In this document: positions 25,153 to 41,589 of the stretch, one piece after another
How the letters are laid out: each line of letters opens with the position of its first letter
How positions within the stretch are numbered: the first letter of the stretch is position 1
Source of the DNA: Dillenia suffruticosa
Taxonomy: Eukaryota > Streptophyta > Magnoliopsida > Dilleniales > Dilleniaceae
Direction of reading: 5' to 3'
DNA length: 64,000 nucleotides
NCBI GenBank assembly: GCA_033439265.1
Contig: JAVTVX010000005.1
Span: 3,668,001-3,732,000, forward strand
Notes under the pieces: model-generated
The model's input: the letters and a program-made list of their open reading frames with translations, nothing else
Told to the model about the DNA's origin: nothing
Databases searched by the model: none
Translations under genes and position numbers: made by a program

Positions 25153-25363
25153 TGTTAATGTGCAAAGATTTAGGCACATAATTAGCCTTCAATTATGTAT
25201 TTTAGTTTATTACCCATTATTCTCTATTATTCTCTTTCCTATTGTAACTCAGTTGACCTCTTAATTCTCTTTCCTATTTTTACTAGGTTGATGTGTATAT
25301 ATGTAAGTCATATTCTCTTATACATTTGAATCACAAAGAAATACAATTAGTATTTCACTATCA
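25153..25363 (+). repeat. Right LTR of the nested copia element
   Basis: A 211-bp LTR, TGTTAATGTG to TTTCACTATCA, preceded by the polypurine tract at about 25141-25152. Confidence 0.93.
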
Positions 25364-27509
25364 CTAATGTTGCTGATATTCAAGTGCTCTGCTTTACCAA
25401 AAAGGATTAGGTCGTCGCAAAAAATAGATGAGAAATGCTCGGCCCCATCTTGGAAGTTTTGATAGCTTTCCACAAACCTTTCTTGACTTTCTCTTGGATC
25501 ATACAATTGAGCCTTTCCTTCACTAGGAGAAACAGATACGGAGAGAGGGGATCTCCCTGTCTCATACCCTGCCCAGGTTGGAAGGAGGGAGGGCCTCTCC
25601 ATTCCAAATAATAGAGGTATCGCCATTAGCAACCGCGAACTTGGTGAGTTTTACTAGACCTTTAGGCATATTTATCTCCAGCATTATCTTCGCCAAATAT
25701 TCCCAGCTGACATTATCATAGGCATTTTTTAGGTCTATTTTCATGATCATGAAGTGCTTTTTGCTTTGAGACAACTTTATAGTGTGAACCACTTCCTGTA
25801 GGACCACTATATTGTCGAGAGTACCCTGGCAAGGCAAGAAATTGCTATGATGGTACCCAATCAGACCTTAAAGGATGGGTCGAAGCCTTGCTACCATGCA
25901 TTTACTATGGACCTTGTAAGTAGTGTTCAACAGACCGATAGGCCGGAAGTCAGAAATGTCTTCAGGACTGTCGTTCTTAGGAATGAGGATGATGTGAGCT
26001 TTTGCTATTTCCAGATGGAAGTAGCTTTCCATCAGAGATTTGTTGACAAACTGACATAACTTCTCTTTGACAGTGGGCCAGAATTTTTGAAGAAATATAG
26101 GTTGGACTCCATCAGGGCCAGGAGCCTTTTAGCCATCCATGGAGAAGACAGCTGTTCGGACTTCTTCCTCCACAAAACTTTTGCAAAGCAGATCATGGTC
26201 TGCAGTGCTGATTTTTCTTCTTTGGTACATGAACCTAGCACTTGGCTCCGTCGTCTCCTTACTAGCAAAGAGGTTTGAGAAGTAGTTGATGGCATAGTAC
26301 CGCAACTCCTCCTGATCAGTGCTCCAGGCACCCGTAATCTTGAGAGCTGCAATTCTATTGGCATTTCTTCTTACTTTGGTTGTAGCATGAAAGAAACTCG
26401 TGTTCTTATCACCCTCCAACAGCATTTAATTCTGGACTTTTGATGCCACAGGATCTCCTCTTGATCTAGGACTACATGATACTCCTTCAGCAGGTTACTC
26501 ACTAAATTCTGCAAGAAGGTAGAGTTGTTGTATCTACAAGACCTCTGAATGCCTCCAATTCTAGCTTCCAAAGCTCTCTTTTGGTGAAAGATATTACCAA
26601 AAACTAGTTTGTTCCAAGCCTTCATTTCCGCTGAAACAGAGCTCACAACCTGTTGCAGAGGACCTTCTGCTTCCTTCCACACTGATTCAAAGACCTCTTT
26701 GAAATTAGCATGCGTGAGCCAGACAACTTCGAAACAGAAAGGCCTCCTGTCCTGGTTAGGAGGGCGGGATAAAGTAGTATACATGCTCACCAGGCAGTGA
26801 TCACTCTGAGTCCTTGTCAGGTTGATAGTTTTTAATTCGGGAAAAGCCAGCTTAGCTTCAAGATTGCATAACACTCTATCCAATTTTTGATGGAGGACCA
26901 CACTACCATGACTTTTCTTCACCCAAGTGAACTTAGGGCCTCCCGTATAGGTGTCCATAAGATTGCACGCCGTCCACCATTGCTTGAACCTTTGGCATCT
27001 CCTCCAGGTGTTCTTTGTAATCCTACTAGTTTCGTTGAGTCCTGCGATATCATTGAAATCGCTCATTACAATCCAAGAGCCTGAAATGATACTAGCAAGC
27101 TGAGCCAAGTCCTTCCAGCGTTCCTCTCTTAGTCAAAGTGGAGGTTGACAGTAGACGCAGGTCAAGAACCAATTACTCCCACTGTCTTTAATACAGCAAT
27201 GAATAAGCTAGTTTGTATGGTGGACCACGCTTAAATTAATTTTCTTCGAATTCTATGAAAGCCACAGTCCGCCTTTGAAGCCCTCTACAGCAACTACAAA
27301 GTCTGCATCCAAGCCTTCTTTCGTCATAAACTTCGGAAAATTACCACTCTTAGCTTTTGTTTCCAAACAACAAAGAATCTCCGGCTTCTGATTTTTAACC
27401 AACTCCCTGCACGAGCGTCTGAAGCCGCTGCTACCCACGCCTCTGCAATTCCAAGTAATTACTTTGATACCCATAAAACAAAACTTGAAAGAAAGGAGCC
27501 CCTCTAAGA

Positions 27510-29203
27510 AATTTCCATCTCCAGTCCTTCCCTCTCCCCCGACTCGCTAGCCTCATCATTATCCTCCTCCGCATTGCAGTCTATGATCATCCGGTCTACA
27601 GGCTTGAGGACCATGTTGCTGCTTAAATTGACCGTTATGTTTGAATTTCCCACCTTCATAGAGCTTTCTCCTGGGTCGAATGCCCTATTGTGTGATTCTA
27701 GCCCATCTTAATGATCCAACTTCTGCTCATTATGGGTCAGCACATTTAGTTTAGCTACCTCCTCAAAGGTGACAATGGGCCCAGTCATCCCATTTGTTTG
27801 GGTCATCAATCTACCCCTTCCTGGGCCGCCCATTCTGTGGCCCAAGAGAAGAGGTCTACCTCTCCCCTGCATATTAAAGATCCATTCAGACCTATGCTGC
27901 TTCCCCTGTTCATCCTTCTTATCTTTTGTCCCTCTCTTATCTGTCGCCTCGGGAAGCAGGACGCCCTTCCCTTTTGCCCTATCTGATCCTGTCATATTTG
28001 TTCCTCCTCTCTCTGTTCTCTTACCCTGAAGAAAAGTGTAATCTCTCTGCAGGTTTGGGCTCTGCTCCGACCTAGGACTAATTATGTTTCTTCCTCCTCT
28101 GTTCCCTGCACTTCCTCAAAAGCCGCTCCATTGACCTCCCCAAAATAACCGAAGCGATTCGAGTGAGTAGTCTCTTTCTTACCTTTGTTTGTAAGATTTC
28201 CATTTTTATGCAATTTTTGTCTCCTCTGAACTATCATCCACGGCCCAAGGCCATCGTCCTTCTCCGCCGCGGTCTCCGCTGTGTTTGGCTCCCCACGATT
28301 GAGATCTTCGTTGTTTGGCTTATCCTCTGCTACCTGCGATGATCTTCATTGCTTGATCCCTGCAGATTGCACTCATCCATTTTGTGGCCTACTCTTCCGC
28401 ACCCAAAACAAATGGTATGAAGCCTTTCATACTCCACATGGTGAACCATTTTCCTGATTTTGATTCTCGAAACCAATGCGTTGTCCAGATCAATTTCTAC
28501 GCAACCCTAGCATACCGACCCCTGTATCCACTTTGATGGGTCTGCCTATTGCTTTCCTAATCCCCAGAAGGATGCTTTCATTAAAGAACTCGATAGGGAG
28601 GTGTGGGAGTTATCCAAACTGCTGTGGATTTGATTTTCTCATCTTCGGGAGTGAACCAAGATTTCCACTTCCTCACTGTAAGGTAGTGATCGTGGATGAG
28701 CCATGGGCCTTCCGTTAAGACATGAGTGTAGTCCTGTCTGCTGGTGAACTTTGCTAAGAAGTAGCCATTTCCTAGGTCAAGAAGCTCTAGACTACCCTCT
28801 GGCCTCCACAGATGTGTTATCTTCATGAACATTAGATGTTAACCTATGTCCTTACCTAGCAATTTGATTATTACAGTTTGTTTCCACGGTTTCCATAGGT
28901 CCTTCAGAACGTCATTTGTTACCGAAATCTCTGGTATAGCCTTGGGCCAGCTACTACTTCTTCCTCATCGTCCCTTAACTCATCATCTTCATCAAAATAT
29001 ACTTCCAATACATCATTTAGTTCCATCATTTTACTGTCCCTTCCAATTAGCATATCTTTTAAAAAGATCTTCTTTTCTCCGTCTCCTCCTTCTTCCCCTG
29101 CTTTTGCCTTTTTAATGCTCCTTTCTAGATGGTCGTCCTCCTCTGTCGAACTCTCGTGTTCCCTTGCATGGTTCTTACAACCTTCCATATGAGTTTTTTT
29201 CAA
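27510..29203 (-). pseudogene. LINE ORF1 (gag-like, DUF4283 and CCHC knuckle), broken
   Basis: Begins MKKTHMEGCKNHAREHESS at 29203 with an acidic N-terminal region. A frameshift follows. Next comes MKITHLWRPEGSLELLDLGN near 28830, leading into LTEGPWLIHDHYLTVRKW, typical of the DUF4283 domain of plant LINE ORF1. Near 28380-28420 the minus strand encodes CFGCGRVGHKMDEC, a CCHC zinc knuckle. A Gly/Arg-rich tail follows at about 27710-27995. ORF1 proteins of this type bind the element RNA. Frame breaks show it is inactive. Confidence 0.8.
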
Positions 29204-29287
29204 GCTCTCATGTCCTGGGGTCTGTTCTTGTCGAAGCTTCTCTAGTACACAAATAATTGTTACTATCAGAAACTACACAAAACAGTT

Positions 29288-29304
29288 TATAACCTGGATA
29301 TATA
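29288..29304. repeat. LINE target-site duplication, right copy
   Basis: TATAACCTGGATATATA, identical to 21666-21682, marking the 5' boundary of the minus-strand LINE. Confidence 0.85.
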
Positions 29305-30468
29305 ACAAGCAGTAGTTTCTGAGTTTCTTAGTTTAATGTCTAAATAAAATATTTTTTTGAAAATTCAAAAAGGTTGTATTATATGTTTGTATTTTCTTAT
29401 TCATTGGACATCATTTTTATTATTATTATTATTGTTGCTGTTGTTATTGTTATCATTGTTATATCGAAAAGCCAAGACATAATGGTGCCATTTTTTCTTT
29501 TTGAACCACAAATTAAAATAGGAGTTCCTAATATGGAACTAGCTTCGTCTATGTTTACTTTAATTAAATAATAACAATAGTTATACTACCTAATAAGTAA
29601 TAATATATGGAGAAAACCAATAAAAAATCAAATGAAATAAATCTTAGATTATGGTCTGTATTAACAAAAATTTTGAAAATTTCAAACTTAAGTATTATTG
29701 AATTTGGTTGAAATACACATTTCGAATTACGTAAAAAAAAAAAATACATATGCTCAAATAGACTTTCACATAAAATTTGAAATGAAATACTTGTTACGAC
29801 TATTTTTAATAAGTCATACCAAATTCACATGCCACATTAATTTCTTGAGCGATAATATCTCAATTATTAATTTTTAATTTATTTAATCTCTATAATAATA
29901 TTATTACAAAAATAGTGATCTTGTTATATTACTTGTTTTGAATGCCGGACTAATTCTTGTGACCGGGCTTAGTCATACGAAGGCCCACTATACAAGTGGG
30001 GGTAGTAAAAGAGCAATACATTGAAACTACTATATACCAACACAAGCGAAAAAAAAAAAAAAAAAACTATACCAACACTTGTATTTTTTGGGTGGTCAAC
30101 ATTTAGACATTACTACTCTAAAATAAAATCTTGAATTCAAATTTTATATGAGAACTTTATCTGGTTTAGTTATAAACGACGTGATTATAAAATCGGATCT
30201 AATTAAAATCGACGTCATTACTAAATACAGATAGTTTATTAAAAAAAAAAAAAATTGAAACTTCCAGGGTGACTTGCACTATACAGGTCCAATACAACCT
30301 CAATATTATTATATATATCTCAAGAACATTAGAGGATCAAAATCTACAAAGATCCACTTTTAACATAATAAGCATGTTAGGCAATAGCACATTCTGTGCT
30401 TTATCAAATGGTAAGTGGAGAACAAGTACACATCTGTGAATATGTTACGCATGAATCAATAGATCCAA
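29305..30468. other. 3' flank of SRK-3, A+T-rich
   Basis: Spacer between the LINE and the SRK-3 stop codon. It holds (TTA)n-like runs near 29415, poly-A tracts and the SINE-like repeat at 30095-30256. No gene was recognised. Confidence 0.5.
30095..30256 (+). mobile_element. Degenerate SINE-like repeat with A-tail
   Basis: This stretch matches 45664-45838 along most of its length: both share AAATAAAATNTTGAATTCAA, a variable middle, and an end of the type ATACNGATNGTTNATTAAAA followed by a long A-run. The 5' half has tRNA-like B-box spacing. I could not define target duplications. It is probably a member of a plus-oriented SINE family; a MITE is less likely because of the A-tail. Confidence 0.4.
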
Positions 30469-34890
<4,422 letters not shown>

Positions 34891-34898
34891 TCTAGAAA

Positions 34899-34922
34899 CT
34901 CTCTCTCTCTCTCTCTCTCTCT
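34899..34922 (+). repeat. (CT)n tract at the SRK-3 5' end
   Basis: Twelve CT units lie between the two candidate start codons of SRK-3. On the sense strand it is a (GA)n run just 5' of the preferred ATG. Confidence 0.95.
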
Positions 34923-34926
34923 TCAT

Positions 34927-35904
34927 GGTTTGGTTCCTTGCCTAAGTATCATTTCAATTTGCAAGCAATCAGTATGCTAGCAAGAATTCTTTGGAGGATG
35001 CAATTAACTTACTTTTTCTATTGCTGGGCCATCCAAGGTTGTGACTTGTGAGTCAAATATTTATTCAAATCTAAGAAGTCATGATTGAAGCATAACCACT
35101 TGCCACCAACAGAGCTGCCCATTTCATACGCAGTACATAGATTAGGGACCAATGTACAGGATTTCCTATATATGTAGAAACAAAAGGCAAAATTCCTTTG
35201 GATATTTTGCTCGTGTCACTTGGTTATTCGTAAATTTTTGTCCAATCAAAATATAAGAATAGTATGCGATATATAAAAAATTTGCATATTAAAATAAAAT
35301 TCAAAGGGCATCAATGGAAAAATTCACCATCATTCTTAATAGAAATTAATTCATAGGGCATCCGTGCAGAAGATTTTGCCCAGAAAACACCTTGCAGCCT
35401 CAGTTGTAACCTATAATTTGTCCAGGCTCTAAAAAAAGCACGACCTTTTTATTCCAAGACAACCATTGAAAATGCATTGTATCATTGAATGTCTTAAACC
35501 TGACAGAAAAGTCAACTTTGATGTCTGGTTGAACTATAACCTTTGAACATTTTAGCCACCAAACTCAGAGAATTTCTAAGAGAAACTCCTGTTTTCATAC
35601 TCAAACTCAGCAGAGTTTCAAAGTCATTTGGCTACCGCAGAAGAATGAAGACTAATTTGGACAAATAAACACCATTGCAAAGCTAGGAAAGAAAGAAACA
35701 TCATCACATTATATGGTCTAATTAAAAGCATATAACAATTAAAGAAAATACTACAAACGAGAACAAGCATCGTGGGAATTTTCAATTTATTTGGACAAAA
35801 ATTTACCAACAACAGAAAATGAAGAATAATTTGGACAAAAGATTAGCTTTGCCATTGTACCAATCAAATCTCTACGCAAAGATACATAAAAATTATGAAA
35901 TTCA
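34927..35904. other. 5' flank of SRK-3
   Basis: Presumed promoter region, cut at 35904 by the 7.1-kb copia insertion. It continues at 43029 on the far side. The segment 35.47-35.75 kb resembles 19.96-20.29 kb in relic B, so it belonged to the duplicated unit. AGTCAA motifs (W-box cores in sense) occur near 35043 and 35506. No coding sequence seen. Confidence 0.5.
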
Positions 35905-36369
35905 TGTTGGATTTAATTTACACGATATACGCATGCGGAAGCGCAGTAAAAAGATCGGAATTTTTAGGTTACCTCAATGTGTAGGGTCGGTTTTCAAAAA
36001 TTCAATCGCGTCGCGAAATCTTTCGAACGGATTGCACGGTCGGGATGGTGATCACGAGATCGAACCACCATTACATTACCACAACACCTCGATACTCAAA
36101 TCCGGTGACGAAAGTGACATGGAAAATTCTCTACTCGGAATTTTCCCTAACCCTCTAATTTTTTTCTCTCTAAGGTTGTCCTCTCATTCTCTAACCCTAG
36201 CCGCCATTCTCTATATAGAGGAAGAAGCCACACCCTTCACGTAGGCATATTTTGGTTAATTAAGGAGATATCATTAGGGTTGGTTAATGGGGTGATAAAT
36301 AGGATAAAAGGAGTTATCCCATTATCCCACAATTATCAAAATGCCCCACAATGGACATAAAAACCAACA
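35905..36369 (-). repeat. 3' LTR (left) of the 7.1-kb copia element
   Basis: A 465-bp LTR; on the plus strand it runs from TGTTGGATTT to AAAACCAACA. The purine-rich AAGTGGGAGA on the minus strand (36370-36379) lies just inside and serves as polypurine tract, fixing the minus orientation. Confidence 0.9.
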
Positions 36370-36379
36370 TCTCCCACTT

Positions 36380-38000
36380 GTATATGAGGGCATTTTACGT
36401 CCGCCACAAGATCACAACTCATGCGATTTTTCACATTACCCTACTAGGCTTTCATACAGGATTAGACGTCGTACGACCAGCGAGTACACCTACAAGTAAA
36501 GGCTTATCGATATACTTGTTAGGATGATCGAGAAGTCACCGTTAGTATAAAAAAAACTCATTGTACCCCAAATTCAACGCAATTACATCTATCGAGCCAC
36601 TTTTCTCATCGAAAGTTATCCATAATCATTTGTTCGACTATATATTCACTATTATGTTTAAATCCCTACATGGATTAATATAACAGGTCGATATGTGAAT
36701 ACAACATTATGATATAATGTCGATTGGTCTTCATTTTCCTAAACTCAAATCTATCAGTCTCAATTCAACTGCTTTCCTAGACCTACCCCTTAAATCTCAA
36801 TTTATCTTCTGGGTTATAGGTAAACAGACTAAAGTATCAACACTGAATCAAAACTTTTAGAAACAATCGAAAGTGATAAGGGTACAAGAGATCTCACTCA
36901 ATGGATCTCGGGTCTCACACAGTAGAAACGAGGATAATGATCAAACTACCGTCTCAAATAATAGCTCTCACTGTCTCATAGTCGTCTTATCACACGTGGT
37001 ATGAAATACGTGTCACAATGTTATTCTCCCATCTCTCAAAGGGCATATGTCAGATTTCTCTAATATTATGCATATATGGGATTTAGTCTACACATAAGAC
37101 TTTTACCTATAGATCTCAGAGAGAGTATCTCAGAAACAATATCACTAATCGCAGATGATATCTGAGATCTCAAATCTAGCTGCTTACAGTCAACATGGAT
37201 GTGGATATTTTAACATTGGTCATATCGCAGATGACCTCATTCTGAACACATATCAGGGTGACTTATATTCTAGTAGGGCTACTCTCAAACTCTCTTACGA
37301 CTATAAACCGTATCATCTCCACTCACTCAGAGTTGGAGATGGTTACTCGTGTGTGAGAGTTAACCACGCCTGCTTGACATATCTTCTATCACAACATCTC
37401 ACAAGATATATGACAATAAATAAGTGCATGAATAATAAACTTGTGACCTAATAATACACGCATGTCATATATTTCAATAAACATAAAAAACAGTACAAAA
37501 TGAGAAATGTCAAAGTATACTAAATCTAATGATTTCTTGTCTCACAAAGGAATTTCTCACAATGGGGTTTTTGAAGGGATCAGTTACTATACTATATGCA
37601 AAAGTGTACTTGATTGTCACAATACTCTTCTCGGTAGTATTTTTCACAGAACGGTCCCCGGTATCAATGTGTTTGGCTTCATTATGATACTTAGCTTCTC
37701 GGTTGTTGGTAATGAGGTTCTGATTATCACAATAATCATCACTGACCTCCCACGGTCTGTTACAACCCCTAAATTATCCAGAAATTTATGAAACCAAACA
37801 CTCTCCTGAACTGCCATTGAGCATATTACAAGCTCAGTTTTTATCGGAGATAGAGCTATACATGTTTATTTCTTACTATTCTAAGAAGATAAAATCTGAT
37901 ATCAGTTTGCGTTCATCTAGATCGCTACTCCTAGTTGACGTCTAAATACCTAACAAAACGCAAATGACCTCATCCGTAATATAAGAAAAGGTCCACAGTT
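36380..38000 (-). pseudogene. Decayed 3' part of the 7.1-kb copia pol
   Basis: By position this stretch should hold the end of reverse transcriptase and RNase H. The frames are so broken that I can recognise no clear motif. It is assigned from position only. Confidence 0.4.
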
Positions 38001-41000
38001 CTCTTGAGATATCTCAGAATTCTTTCACTACTCTACAGTGATCTATTCCAGGATTCAATTGATACCTACTAACCAAATCGACTACAAAATAAACGTCTAA
38101 TTGTATACGTCTCATCGCGTGCATTAAACTATACATTATATTTGTATGCCTCAACGCATACACTAGAATGCACATTACACTGGTATAAGGGATTTTACTT
38201 ATCTCCCTTATTTTTTCCTAAATTTTAGGACATACGTTAAGATTCAGGTCTTCATCTTTAGCGATAGATTATCTATTGGTTGTCGTTATTTATTTTGAAA
38301 TGCTCAAAAATCTATATGATGTAGAACTTTTGTTAAATAGTTAACACTATTCTCAAGCGATCCCTTTGGAACGTGATTTCGAGAATGAACTAAATCTCAC
38401 TGATGAATAATAACCATATTCAATGGTCATTAGATACTCTATTGTTCCCGACCAACAAAATGTCACCCACATATGAAAACATGATCATAAAAGAGTTATC
38501 GGCACATATCAGACAGACACAATAATCCTACTCGATCATTATAAAACCATAAAATATCACATTCTGGTAAAATCTTGGATACTACCGCATGGATGAGTAT
38601 CTTAGGCCGTATATCGACTTTCAAAATCAATAGATCTTATTCTCCTGATCTATTAGAATGAACCCAGAGGAATGCTCCATGTAGATCGCCTGATCCAGAT
38701 TTCCATTACGAAAAGCGGTCTTTACGCCTATATAGTATAACTCCAAATTCATGTTCGTGACAATCGCTAAAAATAAACAGATCACAATAAATTGGACTAT
38801 GACTCCCCAGTAGTCCACCTCTCAGTCTAAGTGTAAACCTTGGTTACTAAACGAGCTCTATACCTCTCTATCGATCCGTCGACCTTTCTCTTGATTTTGA
38901 GAACTTAATTGTTCCCAATAGTTCTTTTACCCTTAAGCAAATCAACTAGATCCCAGATCCCGTTTATTCTCATCAACTTATTCTCTTCATCTATGACATT
39001 CAACAAATGGTTTTCCGTAGATCCCTCAAGAATCTCTTGGACCGTTTTGGACTTTTCATCATTCTGTAAAGTCACAATGAGGGGCACACCCTCAATCGAG
39101 AAATGACGTTTAAGTACGCATCTTCGATATTCCTACGAGAAAAGAAAAATCTTTACCTCTCGATGAATCACTCCCACTAAAACTAAGATCCACTGGGCTC
39201 ACCCGAGCCGCTGGGCTCACCCGAGCCGCTAGGCTCATCCATTTGATATAAGATAAAATCCATATTGATTTCACCTCTTTTACAGAAATCATTCTCAAAG
39301 AATGTAGTATCACGAGACTCAATCTCAATAACAGTGTCGTCTATATGTTCACCTAAAAACATATACTTTCTCGCAGGCCTAACTCACCGTATGGATGCGA
39401 GAAATCGTGGCACAATCACATAACCTTAAGTGACTAAGGTTAGGCTATCTCCCTGTCTAAAGCTCATATAGGGTACTGACTACAGCTTTTAATGATACAT
39501 GGCTGAGATCGTAAACTGCAATCAATAAAATATCACCCCAATGGGAGACAGACATATTGATCTGTGCTGCGCCATCATAGACCTCACCATTTCCTATAAA
39601 GTCCTATTCTTTATCTCGGTTACTTCATTCTGCTAAGAAATAACAGGAATAGTCAAGTTCTCATAATACTTTTCTCGAAATAAAGTTCCATGTGTAGTTC
39701 AGGCAAATACTCGCGCCCCCGATCAGTTTTAAGAGTTTTTACTCTTAAGTCTAATTGATTCTCAATCTCAATCTCAATCTCGCTAATAAACCTCCTGAAA
39801 TATTCTAATGCCTCAGACTTATGTGAGATTAGATAGACGAACCGAAACGCATGTATGTGTCTATGAATATCATAATGTACACAACTCCATTTCAGGCTCT
39901 TATACTCATAAGGCCACAATATCGGAGTGATTCAACTGTAATGGAATCACAGCTCTCATTGCGTTGCCAAATTCTTGTAATTTTGTCAGTTAGACAAAAC
40001 TCACATATGGTCAACTTGAATCTGGTTAGCGCGTCCTACAAACCACTCGTTGCTAACCGATTCATCATCTTTTGCCCTATGTGTCGAAGTTTACTATACC
40101 ACTTATTTACATCATCATCTACGCAATCAGATGCAAAGGTAACAAAAAAATGACAAGAAAACCATTAAAATGAGTAGCACCCAGTGCATTTCATCATCAT
40201 GGATCAAAAGTCAGAACAAATCAAAAGGCTGTCCTATTTAATAAAACATATGATTTTATGCATATCCTAGTCAATCTTAAACAATGTATTAAATTCAAGT
40301 TCCGTCGAATACTCGGAGTATAAGGAACGTCATTGCAAGTGTCGATCCCTCTGATGACGACAAATGCTCTGTTCCTCACGTAAATCATCCTAACTTGTCG
40401 ATTCACTCTACAGAACTCTATTTACGCTCTCCTATCTCGAGTTACGTGGTTAGTGGCTCCTGAATTTATAATCCATAAAAGAAAGAAGTCAGCAAACATC
40501 AAAATAAATGAGTCAAAACTCAAGCCACGTAAAGAAAAAATATATTCATTCCACTCGTCACACTCACGAGCGAAATGATCAAGTTTACCTCAGACGTAGC
40601 ACATCGCATTGGTCTTATCAAACTTCTTCTTCCTGCATTTTTGTACCTTGTTGTCGATTTTCTTAGATGGTTTTTATTGTCTAGATCTCGAGTGTTCTTC
40701 ACATGCTTATGTTGTTGGCTTGATGCCATGGGAGTTCTTACTCAACTCCACTGCATAAGCATGACTCGAGTGCAGCCTCCTCTCCTCCAAGTGCTCCTCC
40801 TCAAGCAAACAATACCTACTCACATTAGTGAAAAAACGAATACTTTCGTCACGTGTGAGATAGGTTTTCATAGTTTTCCATGAATCAGGTAAAAGACTAG
40901 ATCACATCCAGTACCTAAATTTCATCCGAAATCGGCTCGTCCGTATTTCTTAACTCGGCGATCATACTCGACATTTACATCAAATGTTGCATCATTGTAT

Positions 41001-41500
41001 GATCAGCCCTTATCTTCAACATCCTCACATTAAGAGCTTAAAAAGAACATCACAATACACTTTTAGGGCGAGTCTAACCAACATATCCGTAGGATAATGC
41101 TTATAAAACAGGATCAAGTTATCGTGCATGCTGCTAATGAGGATTGCCCTAACATGGCTATCATTTTCTTCCATGCACGATAGACTTCCTTATCCCGTCT
41201 ACCCTGAGTTGTAGTATCCTCCTTGGGTCCCACCATCTCGTGTCTCAGAATCTCAAATAGATTTTGTTTCTCGAGAATAAATTGAATCTACTAGTGTCAA
41301 ATCTCGTAGAACACATCATTTAGTTTCCTATTCTTATAAAAATCTAATACGACAGTTCCCAATACAGTAAGAGAGACATTGGTGACTTAGTGATGCTTAT
41401 TCTCACCTTTTGTGTACCCTTTGAATCAACAAGTTAAAAATGACTCGAATATAGATCCCAAAGCGAGCATATGAATCAACAGACACCATACACCACAATC
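38001..41500 (-). pseudogene. Decayed gag-pol of the 7.1-kb copia element
   Basis: Minus-strand fragments: a CCHC knuckle at about 40550-40620 (CYV, then a stop where the second Cys is expected, then GKLDHFARECDE); integrase core pieces at 39653-39919 (WSCVHYDIHRHIH, FVYLISHKSEALEYFRRFIS, LKTDRGREYL); an RT-start segment at 38905-39087 (INGIWDLVDLLKGKRTIG); and RT motif VKTAFRNGNLDQAIYMEH at about 38670-38730. An 18-bp unit is tandemly repeated at about 39193-39235 and would encode AARVSP repeats. Frameshifts and stops occur throughout. Confidence 0.75.
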
Positions 41501-41589
41501 TGGAATTGCATCTTACTATTCAAACTTTGATTCGACCCACAAAAACTCACAAATATGAAGGTGGGACCCTTAAAAAATTGGAGAAATCC

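Larger units (their letters stand above)
23762..25363 (+). mobile_element. Nested 1.6-kb non-autonomous copia-derived element
   Basis: Two 211-bp LTRs (TG...CA) in direct orientation, flanked by the target duplication CTAAT (23757-23761 and 25364-25368), inserted into the RT region of the LINE and opposite to it. A perfect-looking primer binding site follows the left LTR and a G-rich polypurine tract (TTTGAGGGGGGG) precedes the right one. The interior keeps only a gag start (SEVSRPIGTILDGSNYTLWS, 24150-24240), a 162-bp tandem duplication, and a copia pol 3' end (SSENQTADLFTKAHLPGRFN). I count about three LTR mismatches by eye, so it is young. It needs proteins from another copia element. Confidence 0.92.
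21828..27474 (-). pseudogene. LINE ORF2 (endonuclease-RT-RNase H), broken
   Basis: Starts with MGIKVITWNCRGVGSSGFRR, the first motif of an AP-type endonuclease, with the N and E motifs (SWIVMSDFND; ETK) following. Three in-frame stops at about 27120-27255 interrupt the endonuclease. A frameshift near 26420 precedes MLLEGDKNTSFFHA; then come KAPGPDG near 26110, MIMKIDLKNAYD near 25730 and GMRQGDPLSPYLF near 25550. The catalytic FADD motif near 25412 is split by a one-base deletion (FFATT in one frame, FCDDLILFGK in the other). The rest continues beyond the nested insertion: zf-RVT at 22538-22852 and an RVT_3-type RNase H at 21828-22232 (LLVESDS, HCADVLAKLG). Not functional. Confidence 0.87.
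21683..29287 (-). mobile_element. Near-full-length L1-type LINE, interrupted by a nested element
   Basis: Non-LTR retrotransposon on the minus strand (5' end at 29287). Perfect 17-bp target duplications flank it. After removing the nested insertion and its duplicated 5 bp it is about 6.0 kb, the usual length of a complete plant L1. Order from 5' to 3': ORF1 with a nucleic-acid-binding domain and CCHC knuckle, ORF2 with endonuclease, reverse transcriptase, zf-RVT and RNase H, then a T-rich 3' UTR. The 3' end is an (AT)n tract of some two dozen bases, not the usual poly(A). Frameshifts and stops make it inactive. It lies between relic B and the 3' end of SRK-3. Confidence 0.9.

Noticed and set aside
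24634..25158. 174-codon hydrophobic open frame, possibly a membrane protein
   Set aside because: It is created by the 162-bp tandem duplication joined to a copia pol tail inside a transposable element, with no start context or family match.
39185..39240. CRISPR-like or satellite repeat
   Set aside because: Only two to three copies of an 18-bp unit inside a copia pol frame; this is a coding repeat expansion.
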